Assembly: GCA_026770575.1 (NCBI GenBank) | Contig: MU657173.1 | Location: 386,573-450,572 of the forward strand | Length of the DNA: 64,000 bases | Origin: Pelagophyceae sp. CCMP2097 | Lineage: Eukaryota; Sar; Pelagophyceae | Reading direction: 5' to 3' | Part shown: positions 8,451-19,868 of the stretch, piece after piece | Layout of the letters: each line of letters begins with the position of its first letter | How positions within the stretch are numbered: the first letter of the stretch is position 1 | Made by a program: the position numbers and the translations under genes | Notes under the pieces: model-generated | Seen by the model: only the letters and a program-made list of their open reading frames with translations | Told to the model about the DNA's origin: nothing | Databases searched by the model: none

Positions 8451-10483
8451 ATGGTGCGCACCGCGCCGTTGCGCGCGCTGCTGGTCGCGTGCTGCGCTTT
8501 TGGCTTTGCGCCGCGCGGCCCCGCGACGGCGCGCCTGCCGCCGCCGCGGAGCGTGTCGAGCGACTCACTCCTCGAACTGCCTCTGGCGAGCGGCGGCGTC
8601 TATACAGCATCCGTGGCCGCCGCCCCGCCGCCCCACGCGCATCGTCGCAGGCGTCGGTGGACGGCGCGTGGGCCTGGCTAGACGGGTTTTGCACTTCCAA
8701 TGACGCTGTGACCAACGCGGCTATGCCCCTCTTCGTCCAGCGCAACGAGGCCCCGACCGTCCAGCTCCGATTCACGGCCAAGCCCGACGAGGGCATCGAC
8801 CTCCAACTCGAACCCCCGGGCGCCGCCTCGCCGTGCGTCGGTTTCGCGCTTTGACGACGCGTCTACGCCTCACGCTTCGACAGGTTCGGCCGCGTCGTGC
8901 TGTCGCGCGTCGGGCGGCGGAGCGACAGCGCGCAGTGGCGATCTTTGCTGCGCGACGCCGAGGCGCGCGTCGTGCGCGGCCTCGTCGCGGATGCGTCCCA
9001 GCGCAAGTAAGTCGCCCTCGAAGACCCGCACAGCCCGGCACTCTTCGGCATAGGCTGACTCGCGCGCGCAGCATGGACACGCCGCCGCGGCGCGACGCCG
9101 ACGCCGGCCGCGCGCCGCCTGCCAGCGGCGGCGGTGGCGGCGGCGGTGGCGAGGCCTCTGGCGACCGCGGGCCCGTTGGGGAGCCGCAGCTGGACAAGGG
9201 TCTGTACCGCGGCGACTACGGCCCGGGCTTCAAGGAGGCGGCGATGGACTTGTTTGAGTCTGTCGAGCGCGAGATCGACGCGCCCGGGGGCCTCTTCGCC
9301 GACGACGCGCCCGCGGACGGCGACGACGAAGCGTTTAAGAGCATGTTCTCGCGCGGCGCAGAAATCGCGCGGCGCGCCGCCGGCGGCCTGCCGAAGGAAA
9401 AGGCGGCCGTCGTCGCCGAGCCGAAATTAGACAGTTACAACATGGTGGACGACGAGCACGTCTTGATGGACGTCTCCTTTGAGGGCACGGGCTTAAAAGG
9501 CGGCATCGACATCTTCGCCGGGCCTGCCAAGCTCCGCGGCCTCGACGCAATCGGTTTGGCCGAGAAGGGCGAAGACGATTTAGCGGCGAAGCGGAGCACG
9601 GACCTCACTGGCGTCTCGGTAGAAAGAGTTGCCAGATTCGCAGTCCTCGTGCGCGAGGTCCAGGGCGCCCCCGACGGCGACCGCGTCAGCATGATCTGCG
9701 ACGCCTACCGCGACGTCCTCCTCGATGACGCCTTTGGCGCGCTCGCCAGACGCGCGTGAGGCCTTGAAATCGCCTTGAAATCGCCTCGCCGTAGAAAAGT
9801 TGGCAAAGTGCCCCTTTAGGCTGGCGTCTTGCCCGGGCGCGGAGGAGCAGCGCGCTACGGCGGTGGCGCTGGAGCTGATCAACCGTCGGATCGTGGACCT
9901 GGTCACGGAACTCGCAGAGCTCGCGGCCTTTGCAGAGGCGCAGCACCTCGAGACGGTTCGGCTCCTCTGCGACGAGGCCAAGGCGCGCGGCGCCAACGGC
10001 CTTAGAGCGGCGGCGTCGACGTTCCGCGTCCGGTTGGAGGACGACTTTGTGGCCTATCTGGCCTACGCCGCTGATAAAGAGGCATCCCAAGTCCGCCGCA
10101 AAGGAGGCGACCCCGTGCGCGACCCGAGCGAGTGGCTTTTGGTCCTCGACTCGGTGCGCACTGCCGTCTTTGCCGAGCTGGCCCGAGACGTCGACGCCGA
10201 CGTCGACGCTGTCCGCAACATTCTCGCTTTACCCGCCGCCGACACGCGCAGGGCGCTCCTCCGCATCAACCTCCAAGGCATGGGCCCGCGGCGTTTGGCG
10301 CGCTTCGAAAAGTCGGTGCAAAACATCCTTTCGAATCTCCTCGACAACGCGCAGACGGCGACCCCGGACTCGCAGCTGCGGAACAAGCTCGTGCAACTCC
10401 GCGCCGACTTTGAAGATCTGCTGCCCGACTTCAAGGAGCAAAACCGCGCCAGCGTCAACATCGTACAACAACAAGCCCTCTAA
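8451..10483 (+). CDS. plastid-targeted protein of unknown function
   Basis: I model one gene with exons 8451-8612, 8651-8832, 8884-9006, 9072-9755 and 9820-10483, 604 residues. The N-terminus MVRTAPLRALLVACCAFG then FAP fits a signal peptide plus phenylalanine-type plastid transit peptide. The join at 9006/9072 is chosen because an apparent stop (TAA 9008-9010) sits inside a strong donor GTAAGT. The acceptor gcgcgcag just before the ATG at 9073 keeps the frame. The alternative is two genes, a 156-residue plastid protein ending at 9010 and a 448-residue protein starting at 9073. The C-terminal 450 residues are largely helical and alanine/acid-rich, with conserved-looking blocks such as DLFESVEREIDAPGG, GTGLKGGIDIFAGPAKL and LRADFEDLLPDFKEQ. 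I do not recognise the family, and no catalytic motif is evident. Confidence 0.6.
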
Positions 10484-10504
10484 GAGTAAACATTATGAGA
10501 CCCG

Positions 10505-13500
10505 TCAGAGGTCGCTCCACTCGCTCTGCGCGCCCTCCGAGTCGGCGTCGTCGCCCGCGGCGAGGTAGTCGCCCGCGGAGAAGTGGTCGCTCGGCAGCGG
10601 CTGGTCGATGCTCTCCATCCAGGGCCGCCAGGCGCGTTGCTGCCCCGAGTTGTCGTCGGCAGCCCCCTCAAAAAGCCTTTCCTGCCGCGCAGCGCCGCCG
10701 AGCCGCGGGGGGTCTGGCGGGCGCCGGCTCGGCCGCGCGCAGGCGTCGAGCGACTTTAGAGTGTAAACCTACGACCATCACTCGAGCGTCTAGATCGAGC
10801 GTCGACCCTCCCGATTTACAGAGCCGACGACGGACGACGACGGGCAAAATCGCGCCTCTTCGAGGTCTCGTCGCTCGTCCTTGGACTTGAGCGGCGAGTC
10901 GTGGCGCTTGGCCGTGGAGACGGCAACGGGGACGACGTCCGACCGGAGGTCGTACGGCTTGGTGTGGTAAGGCGACCTTGAAAGAGCCGCGGCCTTGCCC
11001 GGCGCGGGGCTCTTGTGTTTCGGTGGCGTTAGACGCGGCCCGCGCGGCGGCGGCGGTCTTCGGAGCGGCGCGTTGGCGGCGACCTCGAGGTCGCGCACCA
11101 TATCTTCGAGGTCAGCCAAACTATCCTCTATCTCGATAGCCACGGGCGACCTCGCCGCCGCCGCGACGCGCCGCATGACGCGCTCTGGCGACAGCGCCGC
11201 AGCCGCCGCCGCCGCCCACGCGGCCACGTCCTCGCCGGACACGTTTCGCCCGCGCGGCAAAGGCGCAAGAATCGGCAGCGGCGGCGGCGCCGTCGGCTCT
11301 TCGACCGTCTGCGATTCCGTCTCGACGCGTCTCGGCGGCGGCGGCGGCGGCGGCGGCGACAGCGGCGAGTCCGCCGCAGGCTGCATCTTTGGCATTTGCG
11401 GAGACCAGGCCCAAGGCTGAGACTCGACGGAGGCCCGCAGCGCGTCCGCCGGCGGCTGCGCGAGGACCAAAGACGGCCGATGCACGCGCGCCGTCGTGGA
11501 GAGCGGCGTCGTCGTCGCGCGCGGCGGCGGAGCGGAGTACGGAGGCGTCTGGGTCTCCATCGTCCGGTTTTGGCGAGGAGGCGTCGAAGGCCCCGCGAAG
11601 AGGCAACGGTCGTCGAACGGCGAACGGTCCTCGCCCGGCGAGGAGAAACGGACATCGCCCGGCGAACCGTCGTCCCCCGGCGAGAAGCGGTCGTCGCTCG
11701 GCGAGAAGGGGTCGTCACCCGGCGAGGGCAAACGGTCGCCCGCCTCGGAGTCGAGACCGTCCTCCCTTTCTTGGCGGTCAAAGTCTTCATCGCGCAGAAC
11801 GGGCAGGCGCGGACCCTTGCCGAGCGCATTGGAAGCTCTTGCGCCGGCCACGCCGCGAGCCGCGTCCGCGGCGCCGGCCGTCTGCGACTCTGTCCGTGTC
11901 ACCTCGGACGCTTCCTTCGTCGGCGTCGCCTCGGACTCCTCCGAGCCGGCCGACCGGAGGGCCGCGTCGTCGCCACCCTCGAGGCGCGCCGCGCTCCACT
12001 CGCTGGCCGCGTCGTCGACCGCGTCGTCGTATTCTTCTTGGGCAAAGGGCGCAGAAGGCGACGAGGCGGCGGAGCGCGTCGACCATTTCGAAAGCGTCGA
12101 CCCGTCGCTCAGCGTCCCGTCGCTCGACGGCGACGAGAGCCGCTCCGGCGCGACGTCGTCGCGGCGTCGCTCGTGGCTCGGTCGCTCGTCGGTCCGCGTG
12201 CCAAAGTCGACGGCGCCTCGGACGGCCGCGGTCAGGCTCGCGTCGCGCGCCAAGAGATGCGCCTCGATGGTGTCCGTGCTCGCGCCCGGCCCCATGTCGT
12301 CGTCGACGTCGATGGCGCGGCGGGGGGGAGAGTAGACCGGCTGCGGCATACTTTCAGGCTCGCGAGAAACCGGTGGCTCTGGCACAGTCGACGCCTCGCG
12401 AACAGTCGACGGCTCTCGCACAGTCGACGGGTCGCGCAGCGCAAACGGGCCGAGGTCCTGCGCCACAGACGCTGGGGCCGCCGGGCCCGCATCGTGTCCT
12501 GGTCCAGTGCCAGCACAGAAGTCCGAAATCGGTCCGTCGTCGCTCTTGGGGAGCTGCCGCGGCTGCCTGCGCTTCGGTACCGAAGCAAAGCCGAGCGCAC
12601 CGCCGTCGGGCCGCGCCGTCGGCGCAGGCGGAGCGGCGGCGGCGGGCGCATTGGCCGTGTCGACGATGGCCCGTTTCTCGTCGACTGCGGTCGCACGTCG
12701 CGATGCGCCTTCGTCAACCAACAAGTCGTCCGGCCTCGGCACGGCATCGGCGGCGTCGGCGTCCAGCACTTGGATCCCGGCGCCATCGACAAAAAATACG
12801 GCGCGCAGGACCGACGTTCCTTTGTGAGAAGAAGACGCCGCGCGAGGAGAAGACGCCGCGCGAGATGATGACGCCCTCGACAATGCAGATGGACTGCCAC
12901 GAGACGCCACATCACGAAAGTCGTGCGACAATGCCGTCGCGGCTTCCAGCGCCAGCGCGGCGCCTCTGGTCCCGAGATGCATCGCGTAAGACGTCTGCTG
13001 GTCGGAACGAGGCTGGCGGACGGCGCTCGACGCCGCGCCGGGTGTGAACACGCTCGACGACGAGGCCATGGAGAGCGTGTCTTCGTCGTCGAACGGGAGG
13101 CCAGAGTGGAGGGATTGGGTCTCCGAGTCGGCCTTGCTGGTTCGTGCGTTCCCACTGCCAACGAGTGCGTTCCCACTGCCAACGAGTTGCGCGACGAGGC
13201 CGTCGTCCTCCTCCTCGCGGCGTCCCGCGCCAGTCGACTCGCCGCCTCGCGCCGCGGGCTCCCACGAGTCGCGCGCCGGCGCCGCGGCCGCGCGGCGCCC
13301 GACGGCCGGGGCGTAGACGCAAGCGCTCTCGACAGCGACCGAGGGCTCGACGCAATTTTCCGCTTCCTCGAGGGTCAACGCCGACTGCGTCGATCGCTGA
13401 GTCGATGCTGCTTCGTACACGGCGGCGCCGTCGGGGAGCCAGGCGTCCCCAAGGGCCGCCTCGAGGCCGTCGCGACTCTGCGCGGGCTCGTCGTCCGTCG

Positions 13501-15746
13501 CGGTGCTCGCTGCGAGTCGCCCCACGTCGCCGCGGCGCGCGGCCTTGTCGGCGGTGCGCGGCGGCGCGGCGTCGGCGGTGCGCGCCCGCGGCGTCGTCTC
13601 GCGCGCGTCGACGTTGCGAAAATCGTCGACTTCGAGGTACCGCGACGTCCGCGGCGTCAATCCAGGGCCGCGGTCCTCCTCCACCTCAAGGTACCGCACG
13701 CGGACCGTAGCCGCCCCGGCGTCGCCGCCCAGCCGGCCCTGAGCGGCGTCGTGCCGCGCTTCAGTGCCGTCGAGGCGCCGCGCTTCGCCGGCGTCCGAGG
13801 GGACTTGTTCATCGAATTCGAGGTAGAGCAAGCGTTGCTCGCCTTGGAAAAACACGTCCGAGGACCGCGCCGACGCTCGGGCGTCTTCGCCCAGCACGGA
13901 GCTCGCGCACAGCGCCGAGGCGTCGTCGGAGGACGGCTTGGCGCCATCGGACCGCTCGAAGCCGTCCGACGCGGCGAGTAAAGCGTCCGACTCGAGGACG
14001 GACTCGGCGACGAAGGAGGCGTTCCAAGGCGCGCGGGCGGGAGAACCCTGCGCCGCTGCGGGGCCGTCCGCCGCAAAGGGCGCTGTTTGAGCCTCGGACA
14101 CCGCTCGGCCGTCCGCCTTAAGTCCGTGGCCGGCCGCGCCCGGGAGCGAGTCCGACGTCGCCGAGGCGCGGCCGCCAAAGGCGCGGCCGCCAAAGGCGTG
14201 GCCGCCAAAGGCGCGGCCGCCAAAGGCGTGCGGTCGCCGCCGGCTCCTCGCCGGTTCGATCTCGACGTCCCACTTAAAGGCCGCTAAATCGCATTCGCTC
14301 CGCGCATCCCGCGCGACCGGCCACCGGTCCGGCGCGCCCCAGCCCGCCGCGTCGCTCTGAAGGTGCGCGCCGCTCCGAGGCGGGCCGCCGACGCGCAGAG
14401 ACGCCTCCCTCTGAGGCTCGACGCCGACGTCGGCACGGCTGCTGTCGCGTGGCGAGGGTGCGAGCCTCGAGTGCGCGCGGCCCGCCGACTTTGAGGCGCT
14501 GCCCCTTGAAGAGACGCAGTCGGCGCCGCGCGCGTCGTGGTCGGGCGCCTCCCACCGAGGCGGCGGTCGTCGCTGCGGTGGTGCGTCGCGAGCGGCCGAC
14601 GCCGATGACGAAGACATCGGCGACGAAGACGACGACCGCGACCGCATTGAAGGACGGTGGTCATAGCCGTCGCCGCGCAGGCCAGAGTCTCGGCCGCCGC
14701 CGCCAGAGCCGCGGCCGTCGAAGCGGTCGTCGCGGCCAGAGTCGCGGCGGTCGTCGCGGGCACCGTCGAATTGAAAAGGTCGCCTCGGTGGCGATGCGAC
14801 GGGCCGCGGCGCCCGAGCGGCGGCGTGCATCGCGCGGCGACTCGGCGGGCCGCGGTCGGGCTTCCGCTTCGAGGAGCGGCCTCCGCCGTCGCAGCCGCCG
14901 TCGTCGCGGTCGCCGTCGTCGCGGCCGTCGGGGCCTCCACCGCGGTGGCCGTCGTCGCGGCTCCCGTCGTTGTAATAGTCGAAACCGCCGTCCCTCGAGT
15001 GAGGTCGCCGCGGGTGCGCTTCGGCGGCGTAACGCGCCCGACGGTGGTCCGAGTCGAGGCTCACGCGCTCGCGCGGCGAGTCGTGGGAAATCGGCCCGTG
15101 CCGCTGGTCATCGCGATGCCGTCGGTCGTGCCGTTGGTCTTCGAAGTGCGGCCGGTCACCGCGCGCGCTCCTGCCGTGATCCGGGCTCCGGCGACTTGAT
15201 TGCCGGTCTTGGTCGTCGACGTCGACGATGCCGTCGCCGCAGTCCCGGGGCACCTCGCGCCGCGCCGCCGCTGCGCCTTGCAGGCAGGCGACGACGGCGG
15301 CGCTTTGCGCGGGGGCGTTGTGCGCGACGCGCGAAGGCAGACCCGCGCGCCGGCCGCCTAGAGACGTCCTTGCACGCTCCGCGGCGTCCGTCGGGGTGCG
15401 CACCGGGCTCGTGGCCGTGGACCCACTCGGGCTGGGCGCGGTAGCCGACGTAGTCGCTTCGGAAATCGCACCTGTGCGCCCGACGGAAGCGTCCGATGCA
15501 CTGACATGCATCAACGGAGACACACGACAAGTCTATGCCTCGTCGTGGGTGCCCCCGAGCTCGAGAAGTGCTCAGAGGCGCGCGCGTGCGAGGGACGCAC
15601 CCTCGGGGCAGCCATTCCTGAGACGTACTCGACGCCGTGCGGTTGCAGCGGTACTCTTCGCGCGTCTCGCGGTACTCGTCTTCGAGACGGCCCTTGAGAG
15701 CCATCTCCTCGGCGCTGGGCGCGAAGCCGCGCCGGCCCGACCGCAT
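10505..15746 (-). CDS. very large, mostly disordered low-complexity protein
   Basis: Exons (minus): 15746-15601, 15471-15404, 15357-10820, 10768-10505, about 1,671 residues, phase-consistent; the 51-nt last intron has a GTAAAT donor. The first two exons carry the only structured-looking part: [26 protein letters not shown], then [16 protein letters not shown]. The rest is Asp/Arg/Ser/Ala/Pro-rich. It has an RD/RS-type basic-acidic region (about 14500-15200), an AFGG[RH] repeat from four 15-bp units (about 14165-14228), a duplicated LVGSGNA, SPGDD-type repeats (about 11600-11730), TVREPS-type repeats (about 12380-12440) and several ETQT/ESQT motifs. The C-terminus is acidic and ends in SEWSDL. 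RD/RS tracts would fit an RNA-associated or scaffold protein; that is inference. An upstream start beyond 15746 is possible, because the frame stays open. Confidence 0.55.
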
Positions 15747-15969
15747 GCGCACCGCGGAAAGAACGTCTTTATCGCTAAAAACACATTGGGTTTCCCTGCA
15801 CTTGCATCGTCCGCAAAATTTACGCAAAAAGAACGGACGAAAAAGAGTTAATTCGGGTTATGGGCCGATGTCTCCTGGCGACTCTACCATCGCTCAGACT
15901 TTGAGCAAAGGCCAGCCTTTCTCTCCGTTCGGTCCCTCGCGCAGCCTTCCGCACCACAGCGCCGCCAGG

Positions 15970-16824
15970 ATGTCGTTCGTTCCGGAGTCGGTCCTCAAGA
16001 AGCGCCGCACGCAGGATGCCATCGCCACGGCGGCGGCCTCGGCGGCTGATGACGCCGTCGTCAAGGCGGCGGCCAAGAACCAGACGATGCTGAAGCGCGC
16101 CGAGAAGTACGTCGAGGAGTACAAGGCGTCGGAGCACGATGCTATCCGCATGCGCCGGGAGGCGAAGGCGTCTTCGTCGCTGTACGTGCCGCCCGAGGCC
16201 AAGCTCGCTTTTGTCATCCGCATCAAGGGTATCATCGGCGTGTCGCCCAAGGTGAAGAAGATCCTGCAGCTGCTGCGCCTGCGCCAGATCTTCAACGGTG
16301 TCTTCGTCAAGATCAACGCCGCGACGATTAAGATGCTCCGCCTTGTCGAGCCGTACATCTCGTACGGCTACCCCAACCTCAAGTCCGTGCGCGAGATCGT
16401 GTACAAGCGCGGCTACGGCAAGGTCGACAAGAAGCGCATCCCGCTCGACAACAACGCCGTCATCGAGCAGGTGCGATCCCGGACAACGGACCTGCCTGCC
16501 CGCGCGGCGGCCCCGGAGAGCAGGGGCCACTTGGGATAGCAGGGGCCACTTGGAGGGGACTGCGGCACGGCACCTCTTCCGCCCGGCGCGTCACCGCGCT
16601 TCCCATAGGTGCTCGGCAAGTACGACATCATCTGTATTGAGGACCTGATCCACGAGATCTTCACGGTTGGCCCCAACTTCCGCGAGGTGGCGAACTTCCT
16701 CTGGCCCGTCAAGCTCTCTTCGCCGACGGGCGGCTTCAAGGCCAAGCTCCTCCACTACAACGAGGGCGGCGACGCCGGCCTGCGAGGCGAGAAGATCCAC
16801 GTGCTTATCAAGCAGATGCTCTAA
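15970..16824 (+). CDS. RPL7: 60S ribosomal protein L7 (uL30)
   Basis: Exons 15970-16470 and 16609-16824 give 238 residues, close to the usual length of eukaryotic L7. Start ATG at 15970 gives [17 protein letters not shown]. Conserved blocks include [35 protein letters not shown] and [20 protein letters not shown], then [18 protein letters not shown] and [16 protein letters not shown]. The protein binds 25S/28S rRNA in the cytosolic large subunit. The 138-nt intron falls between AVIEQ and VLGKYD and contains a duplicated agcaggggccacttgg (16519-16534 and 16538-16553). The gene is divergent from the disordered-protein gene, 223 bp between starts. Codon use is cleaner and less GC-extreme than its neighbours, as expected for high expression. 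Confidence 0.96.
16519..16553. repeat. 16-bp direct repeat inside the RPL7 intron
   Basis: agcaggggccacttgg occurs at 16519-16534 and 16538-16553, a 19-base period, within the intron 16471-16608. Confidence 0.9.
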
Positions 16825-17206
16825 GCATCCACTTAAGCGTGAACCCCCTTTTAATCGCGACCTCCGCCGGGCCGCAACTGGGGCGCGCGCATCGCATCTC
16901 TCGGCTTTGGCGTTTGGTAAGTAGGCGTTTGGTAAGTAGGCCGGGCCCCTGTCGAGGACTTGGACAGTTCGCACGCGGTGGATTGCAGCCCAGCGTCGCG
17001 TGCTTGGTCGCAAACCCCGAGCGTTGCATGGACCGCAGAGCGAGGTTGCAACGCCCGAGCGGACGAGTTTATCGCAACGGTCCTCGACCCGGGGCACCGT
17101 TTAACACCGTCGTCGCAAGGGGCTCCACGGAACCGTTCGCAGATATATCGCCAAAAACGCAGTTCCGCTAGCGCTAGCGCGCGCGCGCGCGCTGGCTCAG
17201 AGGCCC
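16825..17206. other. intergenic region after RPL7
   Basis: No gene is visible in these 382 bases. There is a 15-bp tandem duplication at 16909-16938 (ggcgtttggtaagta twice), each unit carrying a near-ideal splice donor ggtaagt. A gctagcgctagc plus (gc)n run at about 17167-17192 lies just before the next ATG and could adopt Z-DNA. Confidence 0.6.
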
Positions 17207-18885
17207 ATGGCGTGGCCCGTCTGGCGCGCGGTGGCTTGTTTGCTGCTGTCGGGCGTCTTCTGCGACGATTCATGCCCCGCGTCTGACGGCTGCGCCGGTG
17301 GGCTGAGGTCTTCGATCATGATCCAAGCATCGGAATCGTTGGGGCTGCGCGCGTGCGACGGCGCGGAACGCTTCCTCCAGCGCGGCCCAGCGTCCCCCGC
17401 GCCGCCGCGGCGGACCGTCTCCAGCACCTCAACGGACGACGAGTGCGGGGCCCGAAGACGTCCACTAGGTCGGACCCGATGACGGGCGCGGTGATAGAGA
17501 TCTGCGGCCGGTCCAACTCTTCCGCAAGGGCGCTGCCCGTCGCCCGCTGCGGCGAGGCCAGAATCGGCGGCGTTTCCGTCGATGCCGAGAAGCGAGAAGT
17601 GTACTACGCTAGCGGGAACGCCCTAAGCAAGAGGCCCCTCGCCGGCGGCGCAGACGGCGTCGACCTCGCCGGTGCCTACGGCGTCGTCGTCGTGAAAGGC
17701 GATAGCTTCGGCGACGCGATCAAGCTTACTATCCGCGGCGTCGATTGCGCGTCGGCGGCGCTCACGCGCGTGTCGCGCTTTGAGCTTCAGTGCGTCGTCG
17801 CAGACGCGGCAGTCGTCGGCCCGCGGGCGCCGCCCCTCGGCGCGAACTGCGTCACCGTGACGACGGCCAAGGGCGGTGCCGGGTCCGCAACTTCTAAGGC
17901 GCACGCCATGCTGGCCCGCGCCGAGTACGGCGACGCTGCCCGACCTGCAGTCTTTTCCGTTTCCGTCCAAGATGCTTTTGCGCTGCGCACGCGCGCCATC
18001 GCGTTGGATGCCACGAGCGGCGATCGATCGGTCTTCTTCTCCTCGCTCGGGTCGGATGACGGCCACGTCTTCAGCGGCGTTTTAAGGTGGCAAGCGGGCG
18101 CCCTTTTAGTTGTCCTCCGCGGGGCGCCGCGAATCACGGGCCTCGCATACGACGCCACGCCGCATTCGGCCTGCGCCGCCTTGCCTTTGTCGTCAAAAGG
18201 CTGGCTCTACTACGCAGACGCCGCGCTATCAAAAGTTTCGCGGCGGCCCGCGTGCGTCCTTGGCGGCGCCCCGGGTGATTCGCACGACGAGGCCCTTTCC
18301 GCGGGGCTCGCCGAGCCGCGCGGCCTCTCGCTGGATCCGTTCTACGTTGGCGAGGGACGCCGCGTCGTCTACGTGGCGGCGGCGGGTGGGATTGTCCGAC
18401 TCGACACGGAATCGGCGGCGCGCGCTATTGTCGTACCCGCGTCGGGCCACAGTGCGCCCGACGGCGTACTCGTCCTCCCGGGCAACTCGTCCGCCAGGGG
18501 CGACCGCTCCCTACGACTCCTCTGGTGCGTCTTTGTTCTCAACGGAGGCAGACATCGAAGGTACGAACTTAGGGTCGACGCGAACCGTGCGGGCGTGCGC
18601 GCGGCGACGCTGCAGGGCACGCGAACCGAGTCGCTCGGCAGCACGGTGGCTCTACGGTTCCCGCGGTGCCTCGCGCGCGACGCGGAGACGCGCGAGCTCG
18701 TCGTGGGGGAGTGGCTCGGCCGCATCTGGCGCCTGCCGCCGCCGGCGATGCCGCATTTGGCCGCCGAGCTGCTCCGCGACGACGATTCAACGCAGGCCGC
18801 GGTGACGATCCGACAGACGGTGGACGCCGAGGACCGCGCGCGCGGCAGGCTGATGCCGGCGATTTTGACCATCCACACTCACTGA
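17207..18885 (+). CDS. secreted or membrane-lumenal protein with IPT-like and beta-propeller-like repeats
   Basis: Exons 17207-17442 and 17469-18885 give about 550 residues; the 26-nt gap (GTGCGG...CACTAG) is required to keep frame and would be an exceptionally short intron. The N-terminus MAWPVWRAVACLLLSGVFC is a signal peptide. Next comes a segment DPMTGAVIEICG and GDSFGDAIKLTIRGVDC, resembling an IPT/TIG immunoglobulin-like fold. The C-terminal half has repeated blade-like units of NHL/LDL-receptor-B style: GGVSVDAEKREVYYASG, RITGLAYDATPHS, GWLYYADAALSKVSR, EPRGLSLDPFYVGEGR, VVYVAAAGGIVRLDTES and REFLVG-like LVVGEWLGRIWRL. No transmembrane segment or enzyme motif was seen. It is probably extracellular or vesicular. 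Ligand and role are unknown. Confidence 0.6.
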
Positions 18886-19868
18886 CAGCTGTGCGTGTGG
18901 ACCCCCCTGTGCGCCTCCAAACCTGTCTAAGAATATCACTTTTCCTCCTCTCCAGTCGGGAACCCACTCGACTCGCCGGCTCGCGCGCTTGGCCTCCAGT
19001 TGACTCCGCTTCCGACGAGCGCGCCTGCAGCGTGCTCACCGGTGGGCCGTTTGCATCGCCTTGCCTTGCAGAATCATTTAGCGAATTAAAACCTCGCTCC
19101 GTCGTGACCGAAGCAGCACTCGTGGCGTTCCAGGCCGTGCCTCGAGGACTCCTCTCCACCGCTTGTCGGGGACCCCCCTGCGGGCCGGTTATTCGGTCGC
19201 GTGCACCCCGATGCGCTATGGAAAGGGGCAGACCGCGATAGGTGTTGTTGTTGCTATTGCCAGAGGGACTGCTCGCCCGACGCAGTATCGTGATCAGCGG
19301 TGACTGCAGACGTCCCTGGAAGAGGGAGCGTGGCAGGTGTGTGGTCCCCTGTCCCCTCCGCCTGGGGAGGAGGGAGACGAGATTGTGGATCTGAGCCGTT
19401 CTGCACTTGTGTGCCCCCCTCGACTGAGGGGGAGCCTCCGAGACCAGGCGAATCTGCCGGGAAAGGGGGCTTCTGCGTCTGCCTTTGGGGGCAGGCGCAG
19501 GCCATGCGTGAAGCCCGCGGTCCAGAGAACTGCGGGCCAGACGTCGTGTTGTGGGAACCGGGGTCAGGATCGCTGGACCTTGTGGGTCCCCCGCCGCTGA
19601 GGGGGTTGAGCCCTCCGGATCGCCGAATTCGCTTTTTTTTGAGAAAAACTTGAAGGTAACTTGAAAACTCTGAGGGTTGGAAAACCAAACCGCGCCGGCG
19701 GCCGGATCGTGCCGCTCGAGGTCGAGGGCGCGTCTGCGTCTGCGGAGCCGCTCTCCTCGGCCGAAAGTCGATTCGTGCGCCGCTCCCTTGGGCGTGCCTC
19801 TTCGCTCTCTCTCGCGCGGGGCTCGGCGCCCCTCTAGCTTCGCCCTCTCGCCTCTACCCTCTCCGGCC
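18886..19868. other. long intergenic region, lower GC, with recurrent motif
   Basis: About 980 bases contain no convincing gene on either strand, although one antisense frame is open. Composition is less GC-extreme than the flanks. The string gacccccctg occurs at 18900-18909 and 19171-19180 and recurs in introns at 56029 and 58238. Bases 18893-18956 look like an intron in the preceding transcript's 3' region (gtgtgg at the 5' end; a pyrimidine tract and ccag at the 3' end). Bases 19630-19680 are T/A-rich and probably hold the MORC-type gene's promoter. Confidence 0.5.

Noticed and set aside
9008..9010. TAA as the end of a separate short gene
   Set aside because: It is part of a strong GTAAGT donor and an in-phase acceptor follows; kept as the stated alternative only.
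11389..13047. Long plus-strand frames opposite the disordered-protein gene
   Set aside because: Arg/Pro-rich antisense of a repetitive coding exon; the minus frame has supporting splice structure at both ends.
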